A stretch of DNA of 64,000 nucleotides. Origin: Planctomycetota bacterium. Lineage in GTDB: Bacteria; Planctomycetota; UBA1135; UBA2386. The stretch covers positions 94,731 through 158,730 of the forward strand of contig JANQJF010000075.1 in NCBI GenBank assembly GCA_028281765.1. The letters run 5' to 3'. Below the pieces are notes generated by a model. It saw nothing but the letters and a program-made list of their open reading frames with translations. It was not told the DNA's origin and made no database searches. A program made the translations under genes and the position numbers. Positions 16,609 to 25,606 of this stretch are shown in pieces; position 1 is the stretch's first letter; each line of letters starts with the position of its first letter.

Positions 16609-17733
16609 CTAATCGCTGAAGGACCAGTCGGGCAGGTCGCGGCGGGCACCGCCATCCATGGCCGACTCATGAGCCAGGATACCGACAGAGGTCCAGTTCG
16701 CGCTCTGTTTGGCGTTCGGCCACGGATCTCTGCCCTCGACGAGCGCCATCAGGAACTCGTGGGCGAGGTGGGGGTGGCTGCCGCCGTGGCCGCCACCCTG
16801 GGTGAACGACAGGTGCTCGTTCGCGGCGAGGTCGTAGACGCCCTTGGTCGTGAAGTCGCGGATCCCTTCGGGCAGCAGGTGTGCGTAGTCCGGCACGTCG
16901 ACGAGCGTCGGGATCTCAGGCTCGGGCTTCTTCGCCGTGTGCAGGACGGCCTTCTCGCCTTCGATCAGGGGCCATTCGAATGCCTGCTTGCTGCCGTAGA
17001 CGTCGATGCTCTCGCGGTACTGCCGCGCCGTATCGAAGAGCGAACGAATGATGCGCGCCGACAGGTCGCTGTTCCGCAGCTTGAGGTGGGCGGTCTCGAT
17101 CGCGAATGGCGAGTTGTAGATCGGAATCATCTCCTCGCGGATCGTGCCCGAGCCGAAGCACGACACGTACTCGGCGTCCGCGCGCGGCAGCCCGAGCACG
17201 GGGCCGACGCAGTGCGTCGCGTAGAACATCGGTGGTAGCCCCGGCCAGTATCCCGGCCAGCCGTCCATGTCCTGCTGGTGGCTCGCCTGCAAGAACTGCA
17301 GCTTGCCGAGGTCGCCGCGCTCGTAGAGCTCTTGGACGAACAGGAACTCCCGGCTGTACACGACGGTCTCCATCATCATGTACTTGAGCCCGGTCTTCTC
17401 GCACAGATCGACGATGCGCCTGCAGTCCTCGACGCTGGTCGCCATCGGCACGGTGCACGCGACGTGCTTGCCGGCTTCGAGCGCGGCGATGCTCATCGCG
17501 GCGTGGTCCGGAATCGGCGTGTTGATGTGGACGAAGTCGATGTCCGGGTCGCGCAGCAGTTCGTCGTAGTCGGTGTAGCGACGTTCGACGTCGAACGCAT
17601 CGCCGATCTTGTCGAGCGTTTCGCGATTGCGTTGGCAGATCGCGAACATGTCGGCGTTGGGGTGGCGTTGGTAGATCGGAATGAACTCGGCGCCGAAGCC
17701 GAGGCCGATGATCGCGGCGCGGAATGTCGTCAT
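16609..17733 (-). CDS. Gfo/Idh/MocA-family oxidoreductase with altered EKP motif
   Basis: A 374-residue NAD(P)-dependent oxidoreductase. The N-terminal Rossmann motif is GLGFGAEF, and the C-terminal half is the family's alpha/beta substrate domain. ATG at 17733 is used because the Rossmann strand follows directly. The family's usual EKP motif, whose Lys is catalytic, is replaced: GKHVACTVPMA has T-V before the Pro. No Tat or Sec signal is present. It lies 28 bp after the ThuA/dehydrogenase gene and 2 bp before the epimerase, fitting a sugar-oxidation operon. The changed motif suggests altered chemistry or a redox partner other than free NAD(P). Confidence 0.93.
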   Translation of the reverse strand: MTTFRAAIIGLGFGAEFIPIYQRHPNADMFAICQRNRETLDKIGDAFDVERRYTDYDELLRDPDIDFVHINTPIPDHAAMSIAALEAGKHVACTVPMATSVEDCRRIVDLCEKTGLKYMMMETVVYSREFLFVQELYERGDLGKLQFLQASHQQDMDGWPGYWPGLPPMFYATHCVGPVLGLPRADAEYVSCFGSGTIREEMIPIYNSPFAIETAHLKLRNSDLSARIIRSLFDTARQYRESIDVYGSKQAFEWPLIEGEKAVLHTAKKPEPEIPTLVDVPDYAHLLPEGIRDFTTKGVYDLAANEHLSFTQGGGHGGSHPHLAHEFLMALVEGRDPWPNAKQSANWTSVGILAHESAMDGGARRDLPDWSFSD

Positions 17734-17761
17734 GAGTTTCTGAGAGTGAGGGGTTGTTCGG

Positions 17762-20700
17762 TCAGAGGCCGAGTTCGGCTGCGGTCCACATGGGCCGTGG
17801 CGCATACTTCTTGCGAAGCGCCTCGACCTCAGAGGGCTCGACGGCCGACGCGTCGTTCGACCAGCTCTGCCGGATGAAGGTCAGCACGTCGGCGATCTCG
17901 CGATCGTTGAGCGCAGGGCCGAGTGGTGCCATCACCTGTTCGTACTTCTCGCCCTTCACCTGGATCGGGCCCATGAGTCCGTGCAAGACGATACGGATCG
18001 GCACTGACGGGTCGCCGGTCGCCCAGGCTGCGCCGTCGAGCGGTGGGAAGGCTTGCGGCACGCCCCTGCCTTCGATGCCGTGGCAGGCGATGCACGTCTT
18101 GGCGAACACCGCGGCGCCGCGCATGTGCACCTCAGGGTCGATCTTGTGGGTGCGTACTTTTGCCATGGGTTGGATGACCGGCTTGTTGGCGTAGGCCTCC
18201 AACGCCTCGATCGCGCCGGCGAGAGTGCGACCCGAGCCGATTTCGACGAGCGACACATCGTCCCAATAGGCGGTCCCGGTGGCGCCGCCGTAGCCGCCGA
18301 AGAGGCAATGGATGATCGCGTCGTGGTCGTGGCCGGCTTCGAACTCGACCGACACCTCGGTCCATCCTTGGGTGCCGACGACGCCTTTGGTCTGCCGACC
18401 GCCGTGGACGTTCATCATCGCGCCGGGTCCGCGACGCGGCGTGATGCCCTCGGTGCGGACGAAGCCGCTCAGTCGGTAGCGCGCGCCGCCGCGCAACGGA
18501 ACGACGGCGGCGACGCCGCAGTCCGACCAGTTGGCGGACGTGACCTTCAGGCACTTCGTGCCGTTGCGGCCGTTGGGGGACGAGTTGGCCCGCACCGACT
18601 CGGCGCGTGCGCCGCCGTAGTAGCGCACGTCGTTCCAGCCGGCAGGAGTCGTGCCGTCGACCAGTTCGAAGTCCGCGTTCGGGAGGAGGTTCTTCGACTG
18701 GGTCTCCGCGTTCGTAGCAACGCCGGCTCGTGCTGCCGCACCGAGGACGCTCGCGCTCTGACGTCGAGCGGCCATGATCCACGCATCGCGAAGTGCCGGC
18801 TCGTCGAACAGCGTCGAACCGAGGTCGTTCGCGACGCGGAAGATCGCTTCCCCGATCGCGGGGTCGTCCGCCGCGCGCGCAAACCCTACGAGGATCTCGG
18901 CGAGTTCGCGGCCGCGCGCGGGCAGCGAGCGGTTGCGGATGCAACAAGCCTTGAGGTCTTGCGGCGTTGCCAGCGAGATCGCGGCGCGACGCACGTCACT
19001 CGTCGGTGCGGTCAATGCCGCGGTCAGTATCTCTGGTCGCAGCGCGCCGAGCCCGTCGAGTGCGTGCAGTGCATGCGGAGCGGCGACGCCAGCATCAGTC
19101 ACGAAGCGCTCCAGCTGCTGACGGATGGACGTGTTCCCGGACTCGACGAGCAAGCGCTGCGCGTGCAGGCGCCAGACCTGGTTGGCGTGGAACAGTGCGC
19201 GGAGCAGGCTCGCGGGTTGCGCCCTGGTCAACGTCGGGTTCGCGTCGTCCGACGTGCCGCGCGGATACACGCGATAGATCCGGCCGTGCTGCTTGTCCCG
19301 GTGCGGCGTCACGTAGGCGTTCCCGCGGCCGTTCTTCGCGTCGATGCCGGACGAACGCTTGTTCGGCGTCGGGTTGTGCTGCACGACGACGTTGTACCAG
19401 TCGAGAACCCACACCGCGCCGTCGGGGCCGACCTCGGCGCACACCGGACTCGTCCACGCATCGGCGGAGCAGAAGAGGTTGTTCGCCGACTGCACGGCTC
19501 GGAAACCAGCACCGTGTCGCTCGAGCACAAACTCGCCGACGAGTTTGCCGGTCGGCCCGCACACGAACGCGACTCGGTTGTGATAGCGCTCCGAAAAGCG
19601 ACGCGCGGTGTAGACCGCGTGTCCCGCCGCGGCGGTGTATCGATCGAACTGGTCGACTTGGCGAATGTCGGTCGACGCAGGAAAGAACTTCGGGTTGTCA
19701 TCCGCGCGAGGTGTGCGCCCTTGTTCCAGGCCGGCGGCCTCGTAGGCCCGGCGAGGAAACGTCAGGTAGAAGCTCGGATTGCCGTTGGCCGTCGACCCGA
19801 CGACGTCGAACTGCTCGGTGAAGCCGAGACCCCACGTGTTGTTGGTCGTGTTCTGCAGGAACTCGAGCTTGGATCCGTCGGGCAAGAACCGGAACACACC
19901 CTGCCCGAACTGGTGCTGCTCACCACCGACCGTGCCGCGGAACCCCGAGTAGCCGATCGTCGCGTAGACCCAACCGTCGATGCCGTAGCGCAGGTTCGAC
20001 ACGCCCGCGTGCGTGTCGCCCATGTTGAATCCGGAGAACAGCACTTCGCGCACGTCGGCTTCGTCATCGCCATCAGTGTCGCGGAGGTAGAGCATCTCGC
20101 TGCCGTTCGTGCAGATCACGCCGCCTCGCGCGAAGCACAGCGAGGTCGGGATCGACAGCTTCTCCGCAAAGCGCGTGAACCGGTCTGCGCGACCGTCGCC
20201 GTCGTCGTCCTGGCAGATCGTGATGCGATCGTTGCCGAGGTTGCCGGCCTGCAGGTTGTTCGGGTAGTCGATCGTCTCGATCACGAACGCGCGGCCGCGA
20301 TGATCCCAAGCGATGTGGATCGGGTTGACGATGTCCGGTTCGCTCGCGAACAGCGAGAGCTCCATGCCGGTCGGCACCTGCGCGAGCTTCATCGAGTCTG
20401 CCGGTGGCAGCGCTTCCTGCACCTCGACGACTTCGCTGCGAGTTCGATAGCCGGGCAGGGACACCTTCATCGTGCCGGGCTTCGGCAGCGCGAACTGCTT
20501 GAGGAGTGTGCGCTTCTGCGGACCGATCGCCCACAAAATGCCGTTGCGGAGGAGGGCCTGGAACTCGCGCCGATCCCATACGCGATGGTCATGGCCGCTC
20601 GCGGTGTAGAACACGCGGCCGGCGCCTTCCCGGCGGGTCCAACTCCACGGCTCGCCATCGCGAGTCTGCAGGATCTGGCGGTCGTCCGCGTGGTCGGCGT

Positions 20701-21253
20701 GTTCGTAGGTCTCGTCCCACGCTTTGAACTTCGACAGGCCGCGCAGGATCGGGTGGTCGGGTGCGGCGTCGTCGACCTGGAACTCTTCGCCGCCGTGTCG
20801 CGCGAACCGTGCGCCGACCAGACGCACGAATTGCGGGCTGCGGCCGTAGCAGGCGGACGCGCAGTGCACCGGCACGAAGCCGCCGCCGGCGTGTACGAAG
20901 CCCAGGAGCGCGCGCAGCTGGTCGTCCGGCATGCGTCCGTGCTGCGCCCAGTTGCCGTACATGAGCAATGCGTCGTAGTGCTGCAGCGTCTGCTTGGAGA
21001 ACGCGACCGCGGGGTCCTCGACGTAGGTCAGATCGATTCCCTCGATCCCGAGCGCCTGCTTGAGCACGCGATAGCGCGTGATCGGATCGTGATGCGGACC
21101 GTTCTGCGTCGGTGCGCCGAAGAACAGCACGTGGACACGCCGGCCGGCTCGACTCGACGGACCGTCTTGGGCGATCGCGGTGACCGTGAGCAGGATCAGC
21201 GCGAGCGTGTGGAGGAAAGTGCGAAGCGATGCGTGCGGTTCGTGAGACGGCAT
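17762..21253 (-). CDS. ThuA domain - PVC-type dehydrogenase - carbohydrate-binding - cytochrome c fusion
   Basis: An 1163-residue exported protein with signal peptide (HTLALILLTVTAIAQ). Residues about 38-245 form a ThuA (trehalose-utilisation) domain. Residues about 290-680 form the PVC-type NHL/pyrroloquinoline-like dehydrogenase domain (TGMELSLFASEPDIVNPIHI onwards), residues about 700-850 are helical and HEAT-like, and residues about 855-1010 form a jelly-roll carbohydrate-binding-like domain. A haem c domain follows with CIACH near residue 1053 and Met ligand candidates in MAPLG. This layout is characteristic of Planctomycetota and Verrucomicrobiota. It likely oxidises a sugar in the periplasm and passes electrons to the haem. 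It is the first gene of the operon with 16609-17733 and 15773-16606. Confidence 0.95.
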   Translation of the reverse strand: MPSHEPHASLRTFLHTLALILLTVTAIAQDGPSSRAGRRVHVLFFGAPTQNGPHHDPITRYRVLKQALGIEGIDLTYVEDPAVAFSKQTLQHYDALLMYGNWAQHGRMPDDQLRALLGFVHAGGGFVPVHCASACYGRSPQFVRLVGARFARHGGEEFQVDDAAPDHPILRGLSKFKAWDETYEHADHADDRQILQTRDGEPWSWTRREGAGRVFYTASGHDHRVWDRREFQALLRNGILWAIGPQKRTLLKQFALPKPGTMKVSLPGYRTRSEVVEVQEALPPADSMKLAQVPTGMELSLFASEPDIVNPIHIAWDHRGRAFVIETIDYPNNLQAGNLGNDRITICQDDDGDGRADRFTRFAEKLSIPTSLCFARGGVICTNGSEMLYLRDTDGDDEADVREVLFSGFNMGDTHAGVSNLRYGIDGWVYATIGYSGFRGTVGGEQHQFGQGVFRFLPDGSKLEFLQNTTNNTWGLGFTEQFDVVGSTANGNPSFYLTFPRRAYEAAGLEQGRTPRADDNPKFFPASTDIRQVDQFDRYTAAAGHAVYTARRFSERYHNRVAFVCGPTGKLVGEFVLERHGAGFRAVQSANNLFCSADAWTSPVCAEVGPDGAVWVLDWYNVVVQHNPTPNKRSSGIDAKNGRGNAYVTPHRDKQHGRIYRVYPRGTSDDANPTLTRAQPASLLRALFHANQVWRLHAQRLLVESGNTSIRQQLERFVTDAGVAAPHALHALDGLGALRPEILTAALTAPTSDVRRAAISLATPQDLKACCIRNRSLPARGRELAEILVGFARAADDPAIGEAIFRVANDLGSTLFDEPALRDAWIMAARRQSASVLGAAARAGVATNAETQSKNLLPNADFELVDGTTPAGWNDVRYYGGARAESVRANSSPNGRNGTKCLKVTSANWSDCGVAAVVPLRGGARYRLSGFVRTEGITPRRGPGAMMNVHGGRQTKGVVGTQGWTEVSVEFEAGHDHDAIIHCLFGGYGGATGTAYWDDVSLVEIGSGRTLAGAIEALEAYANKPVIQPMAKVRTHKIDPEVHMRGAAVFAKTCIACHGIEGRGVPQAFPPLDGAAWATGDPSVPIRIVLHGLMGPIQVKGEKYEQVMAPLGPALNDREIADVLTFIRQSWSNDASAVEPSEVEALRKKYAPRPMWTAAELGL

Positions 21254-21349
21254 GGCGGGTCGATTCGATTCGATCGCACGGTATCCGACCGGTTGCGACC
21301 GTGTGGCGCTTGTAGGTTTCCGCGCGGAATGTGGACGATTCGGACGTCG

Positions 21350-22114
21350 CTATTCCTGCTCGCGCTCCGAGCGAGCGTTGCGTCGGTATTCGGTCGCGGT
21401 CATGCCCATGCGCTTGCCGAAGTGCCGCGCGAGATCGCTGTGGTCGTAGAAGCCGGACTCGAGCGCGATCTCGGTGATCGGTAGCTCGGTCTCTGCCAGG
21501 AGCTCGCAGGCGCGAATCACGCGGATCTGCATCAGGTAGGCGCGTGGCGACATCCGGAACGTCGCGTGGAACTTCCGGCCGAACTGCCGCGCCGACAGGT
21601 TGCTCATGCGCGCGAGTCGATCGATGTCGAGGGGGTCGCGATAGCCGGCTTTCAGGCGTTCGACCGCGGGTGCGAGTTCGAGATACGGCCGAATCGCCTC
21701 GTGCTGCCCCTCGTAGCTTCGCACCGTGCCGCAGAGCCCACAGGTGCGCCCGCGGCGGTCGAGCAGCGGCAGCTTGTCGGTCACGTACCACTCGGGACTG
21801 CCGGACTCGTTCGGGAACAGCTCGACCAAACCGAAGAGCGGTTCGCCCGTGCTCAGCACGCGCTCATCGTCGCGGCGGTATTTCTCCGCCAGCGCCGGCG
21901 AGAAGATCTCCTCGTCCGTCAGGCCCACGAGATCGGCCTCGCGCTCGAGGCCACATCGCCGCACGAAGGCCGGGTTGCCCATGACCAGGCGAAACTCCGC
22001 GTCCTTGGCGAAGAACATCGTGCCGGGCAGGTGGTCGAACAGGTGCCGGAACTGGCCCGGCATCAGTTCCGAGTCCCACTGCTGATGTCCGGGCTTCCTC
22101 ACGGCCTCGATCAT
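21350..22114 (-). CDS. AraC-family transcriptional regulator with N-terminal PAS domain
   Basis: A 254-residue protein. Residues about 12-125 form a PAS_4-like sensor (FDHLPGTMFFAKDAEFRLVMGNPAFV and EIFSPALAEKYRRDDERVLSTGEP). Residues about 145-250 are the double helix-turn-helix of AraC/XylS proteins, ending in ITEIALESGFYDHSDLARHFGKRMGMTATEYRR. ATG at 22114 is chosen because the PAS domain starts right after it and longer starts would overlap the divergent gene. It lies 96 bp upstream of, and on the same strand as, the sugar-oxidation operon, so it is a candidate regulator of it (inference). The ligand is unknown; a CGLC pair within the sensor is notable. Confidence 0.92.
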   Translation of the reverse strand: MIEAVRKPGHQQWDSELMPGQFRHLFDHLPGTMFFAKDAEFRLVMGNPAFVRRCGLEREADLVGLTDEEIFSPALAEKYRRDDERVLSTGEPLFGLVELFPNESGSPEWYVTDKLPLLDRRGRTCGLCGTVRSYEGQHEAIRPYLELAPAVERLKAGYRDPLDIDRLARMSNLSARQFGRKFHATFRMSPRAYLMQIRVIRACELLAETELPITEIALESGFYDHSDLARHFGKRMGMTATEYRRNARSEREQE

Positions 22115-22232
22115 CCAGGATCTGGGGGCGGAGGGCCGCGGCGGATTTCTCGGGAAACCCTGAAGGGCTCGGCGGCGGCATTCCGGACAGGGGGCAGACC
22201 TCGAACGAACCCCTATCCAGGAGACCCTACCG

Positions 22233-23288
22233 ATGACGATCCGCCGCAACGCCCTGTTCAGCCTCGCTTTCGCCCTGCCCTTCGCCATGACCTCGTGTGG
22301 GGGAGGGGGCGGCGGCAGCGACGACGGTGCGCAGCCCGAGCTCGAGCAGAACCCGAGCGCCGAAGGCGTGCTGCTCCCGGCCCAGGGGCTCGGCACGGAC
22401 GGGCCGATGGAAGGCGAGTGGCGCGTGAGCGACGTTCGCTTGGTCAACGACCCGGCGCCGATCGGCAACGAAGGATTCGTGGCCCTCGAGATGGGTCAGA
22501 CGCTCGTCGTCGAGAACGGCGTGATCGCGCTGCTCGGCGAGAAGAGCGCGAGCTCGATCGAACCGCCCGAGGGCGGCTCGGCGGGCCAGACGCTCTACTA
22601 CAGGAACGACGTGGACGGTGACGTGCACTTCTACGCGAACGCGCAGACGATGCTGCACCCGACGATGTTCACGGATGCGCAGGTGCAGATCGGCATCGTC
22701 TGCGGGACCGTCGGTCCGATGCACGCGATGGCGCGCGTCATGACCAAGCTCGAGGTCGTGGGATGGGCGGTCGAGGGGGAAGCGGATCCGAGTGGTCAGC
22801 GCGCCTACGACATGCTGCTCGAGCGGGTGGTCGAGGAGGAGCCGGAGCAAGAGCCGCAGCCTGCGCAGGTGGTCGAGCACGGCGATCTCTACGGGAACCA
22901 AGACGGTGAGTATGCCGCGGACGACGTCCCGAACGCCGCGGTCACGAAGCTCACGATTCGCTCCGGCGCGTGGATCGATTCGATCGAGACGCACTGGGGT
23001 TCGGAGAGCTCGCGTCACGGTGGAAACGGCGGCAGCCCGACCGCGATCTCGCTCGCCGACGGCGAGTACATCACCGGACTCTCCGGGCAATACGACGAGA
23101 ACCACACGATCCAGTCGCTGGTCGTGACGACCAACCTCGACACCTACGGTCCCTACGGCGCGTCGTGGCAGGGCTACACCCCGTTCGCCGTCGAGGCGCC
23201 GGCCGGCTTCGAGATCTGCGGCTTCCGCGCCTGGTCGAGCGAGTGGTACCTGAACGCGATCGGCGTGCTCGTGCGTCAGCGCAACTGA
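22233..23288 (+). CDS. Lipoprotein with C-terminal jacalin-like lectin domain
   Basis: A 351-residue lipoprotein. The signal ends at FAMTSC (Cys22) followed by a run of glycines. Residues about 60-205 are an unrecognised domain, and an acidic Glu/Pro linker (VEEEPEQEPQP) follows. Residues about 215-350 match the jacalin-like beta-prism lectin: WIDSIETHWG, HGGNGGSPTAISLADGEYITGLSGQYD, SLVVTTN, TYGPYG and a final WYLNAIGVLV. An AGGAG sequence precedes the ATG at a suitable distance. Jacalin folds bind mannose- or galactose-type glycans, so this is probably a surface glycan-binding lipoprotein. Divergent from the AraC-like gene. Confidence 0.9.
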   Translation: MTIRRNALFSLAFALPFAMTSCGGGGGGSDDGAQPELEQNPSAEGVLLPAQGLGTDGPMEGEWRVSDVRLVNDPAPIGNEGFVALEMGQTLVVENGVIALLGEKSASSIEPPEGGSAGQTLYYRNDVDGDVHFYANAQTMLHPTMFTDAQVQIGIVCGTVGPMHAMARVMTKLEVVGWAVEGEADPSGQRAYDMLLERVVEEEPEQEPQPAQVVEHGDLYGNQDGEYAADDVPNAAVTKLTIRSGAWIDSIETHWGSESSRHGGNGGSPTAISLADGEYITGLSGQYDENHTIQSLVVTTNLDTYGPYGASWQGYTPFAVEAPAGFEICGFRAWSSEWYLNAIGVLVRQRN

Positions 23289-23451
23289 ACTGCTTCCCGT
23301 TCCGAACCGGGCTCGTGCGACGCTTCGGCGTCGTGCGGGCCCACTTTTCGTTCCTGCGCGACTGGAGGAACTGGGACCAAGGCGACCACGATCGGGCGGA
23401 CTTCGCGCATGATGACGCGTGTTCTCCAGCTATCCCTGAGTGAAGGACACC

Positions 23452-25599
23452 ATGCAGAGCCGTATCTTCCTCGCCTCGCTTGCGATCGGGTTCACTGTGC
23501 CGAGCGCGTCCGTCGCGCAGGCCTTCCCCTTCGGCCGTGAGGCGATCGATGCATTCGTAGGTGGCGCGCGCACGCGCACGCTGGGCGCGCTCGATGCGAA
23601 GAGCCTCGAACTGCCCGCCGACTTCCTCGCGTGGGTGGATGCGGATCCGGTTCGCCGCGCGTCTGTCTACGGGTGCCGCAAGGATCCGCTGCCGGTGCTC
23701 CTCGGCCTGCGATCGCTCGAGATCGACCTGGGAGAAGACGTCGTTCGCCGGGACTACCCGCAGCTCGCGATCGCGTTCGCGCTGCAGCGTTCGTACCTCG
23801 TGCCCGGCGAGGCGGCATCCGGATGGAACGATGGTGCGGGTGCGAAGCCCGAGGGTGCGCTTCCCGATGTGTCGCCGCGGCCGCGTCTGCAGCTGAGCAT
23901 TTCCGGTGACCCGCGGATTCCGGTCGACACGAAGGACCGCGAACGCGAGCTCGACCGCAACGATCACATCATCAACTTCCTCGAAGACCATCCGTCGATC
24001 GAGGTGGAGATCACGGTCAAGGAGCCCGCGCCACTCGAGTACGACGCCAAGGGCGTCGCCAAGCCGCGCGGCAAGCCGGTCAAGGTGAAGCGCAAGATCT
24101 CACGACCGCTCGTCGGTGCCGACGTCATCGCGTCCGCCGAGCTGCAGGTCGAGTTCAACGCCTACATGAAGGAGCGCGGTCACGGCGACATCGTGCTCGA
24201 CTGCGGCGAGCGCGTCGTCCACTGGAACAGCAAGGCTGCCGTCAAAGATCGTGAGCAGCGCAAGCGGATCAAGGCCGCGCACGAGCTGTTCCATACCGCG
24301 TATCGCAACAAGGGTCGGATGCCCGCCGAGCGTGATCGCGCGCCGACGGCCGCGGAGTCGATGGCTTGGTGGATCCGCAACGACCGCGACGAGTTCACGC
24401 CCGCGGGCACGAAGAAGAAACGGACGTGGCCGATGTTTCCGCTCAACGCACCTTGGCCGGTGCTGCTCATGCTCGTCGCCGACGATCAACCGCTACGAGA
24501 GCGCGAGGACATCTGGACCAAGTTCCGCACGAACGGGGAGTTCCGGACCTACGGTGAATACATCGGCGGGATCGCGCAGCAGTTCGACATGCAGTCGGCG
24601 CGGCGCGTCAGCCCGATCGCGTTCAACTACGGCTCGATCCAAATGATGTGGAAGGATGGCGGCGTGTGCGGAACGATGGGCAACATCGGCGCGCGCACCT
24701 ATCGCATCTGCGGCGTGCCGTCGTCGACGGCGGGTCAGCCCGGGCACTGTGCGATCGTGCGCATGAAGCACGATTCGAAGTCCGGCGACTACACCTGTGT
24801 CGGCGGTCAGTACGCGACGGGTGGCGACGAGGTGACGACCGTCCACGCCGGATGGAACTACGACGACGTCGGTGGGCGGCGTCCGATGGTGTTCCACCAG
24901 TCGGTCGCGTGGGGTGTGAACCACGGTTTGTTCACGTTCATCGACGGCCTGGTGCTCCGGCGCATGTGGGACGCGGCCGACGACGAGTTTCGCTCCGAGC
25001 ACGGCGTTGCGTTCACGACGACTGCGGTTCACACGAACCCGTTCGCGCTCGCGGCCATCGTCGGCGCGATCGACACGGCCGCGAATGCCGAGGCCGTGAT
25101 CGCGATCCTCGACGCGTTCGAGGCGGAGTTCGAGCGGTTCGCGCGGCTGGGGCAGTACCCGCTCTACCGCACCACCGTGCGGGAACTGGCGCATGCGCGC
25201 ATCTTGAAGCTTCCCGCGCCGAAGACCAAGCTGGCCGCCGAGCGGCTGCTGGTCGAGCTCGAGCGGCAGGGCTGCTCCTCGCCGCGATTGCTCGCGCGCA
25301 CCTGGCGCGCGATCGGTGGCGAGTCGGAGTTCACGGATCGTTGCGTCCGCGCGGCTGAGACCTACGTCGCGTTGCCTGGGCGGACCACACATCGCGGCGT
25401 ATCCAAGGCCTTCGCAAAGTCCGTCAAGGCTTGGCAGCGCACGGTCAAAGGCAAGAAGAAGAAGCGCGCGTGGGCCGAGGCGATGCTCGCCGAGTTCGAT
25501 GGCAAGGAGACCATCAAGATCCGCCGCAAGAAGTTCGTCGATCCGGCGGTCGCCGAGCTGTGCCGTTTGGCCGGGCGCGATGTGCCGAGCGTGAAGTGA
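23452..25599 (+). CDS. Exported transglutaminase-like protein
   Basis: A 715-residue protein with signal peptide (MQSRIFLASLAIGFTVPSASVAQA). ATG at 23452 is favoured over an in-frame GTG at 23440 because AAGGA lies 4-8 bp upstream of it. The central part resembles a transglutaminase core: Cys406 in DGGVCGTMGNIGARTYRICGVPSS and His432 in QPGHCAIVRM. Cys406 would be the nucleophile. The third residue is less clear, perhaps in the VGGQYATGGDEV or WNYDD region. The N-terminal 300 residues and the Lys-rich C-terminal tail (KGKKKKR) are unrecognised. A protease, amidase or crosslinking enzyme acting on envelope protein is possible. Confidence 0.87.
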   Translation: MQSRIFLASLAIGFTVPSASVAQAFPFGREAIDAFVGGARTRTLGALDAKSLELPADFLAWVDADPVRRASVYGCRKDPLPVLLGLRSLEIDLGEDVVRRDYPQLAIAFALQRSYLVPGEAASGWNDGAGAKPEGALPDVSPRPRLQLSISGDPRIPVDTKDRERELDRNDHIINFLEDHPSIEVEITVKEPAPLEYDAKGVAKPRGKPVKVKRKISRPLVGADVIASAELQVEFNAYMKERGHGDIVLDCGERVVHWNSKAAVKDREQRKRIKAAHELFHTAYRNKGRMPAERDRAPTAAESMAWWIRNDRDEFTPAGTKKKRTWPMFPLNAPWPVLLMLVADDQPLREREDIWTKFRTNGEFRTYGEYIGGIAQQFDMQSARRVSPIAFNYGSIQMMWKDGGVCGTMGNIGARTYRICGVPSSTAGQPGHCAIVRMKHDSKSGDYTCVGGQYATGGDEVTTVHAGWNYDDVGGRRPMVFHQSVAWGVNHGLFTFIDGLVLRRMWDAADDEFRSEHGVAFTTTAVHTNPFALAAIVGAIDTAANAEAVIAILDAFEAEFERFARLGQYPLYRTTVRELAHARILKLPAPKTKLAAERLLVELERQGCSSPRLLARTWRAIGGESEFTDRCVRAAETYVALPGRTTHRGVSKAFAKSVKAWQRTVKGKKKKRAWAEAMLAEFDGKETIKIRRKKFVDPAVAELCRLAGRDVPSVK

Positions 25600-25606
25600 G
25601 TCCGTC

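Noticed and set aside
18053..21484. A 1143-codon open frame on the plus strand
   Set aside because: It is antisense to the ThuA-dehydrogenase gene, is Arg/Val/Ala-rich with no domain signature and arises from high GC3 on the other strand.
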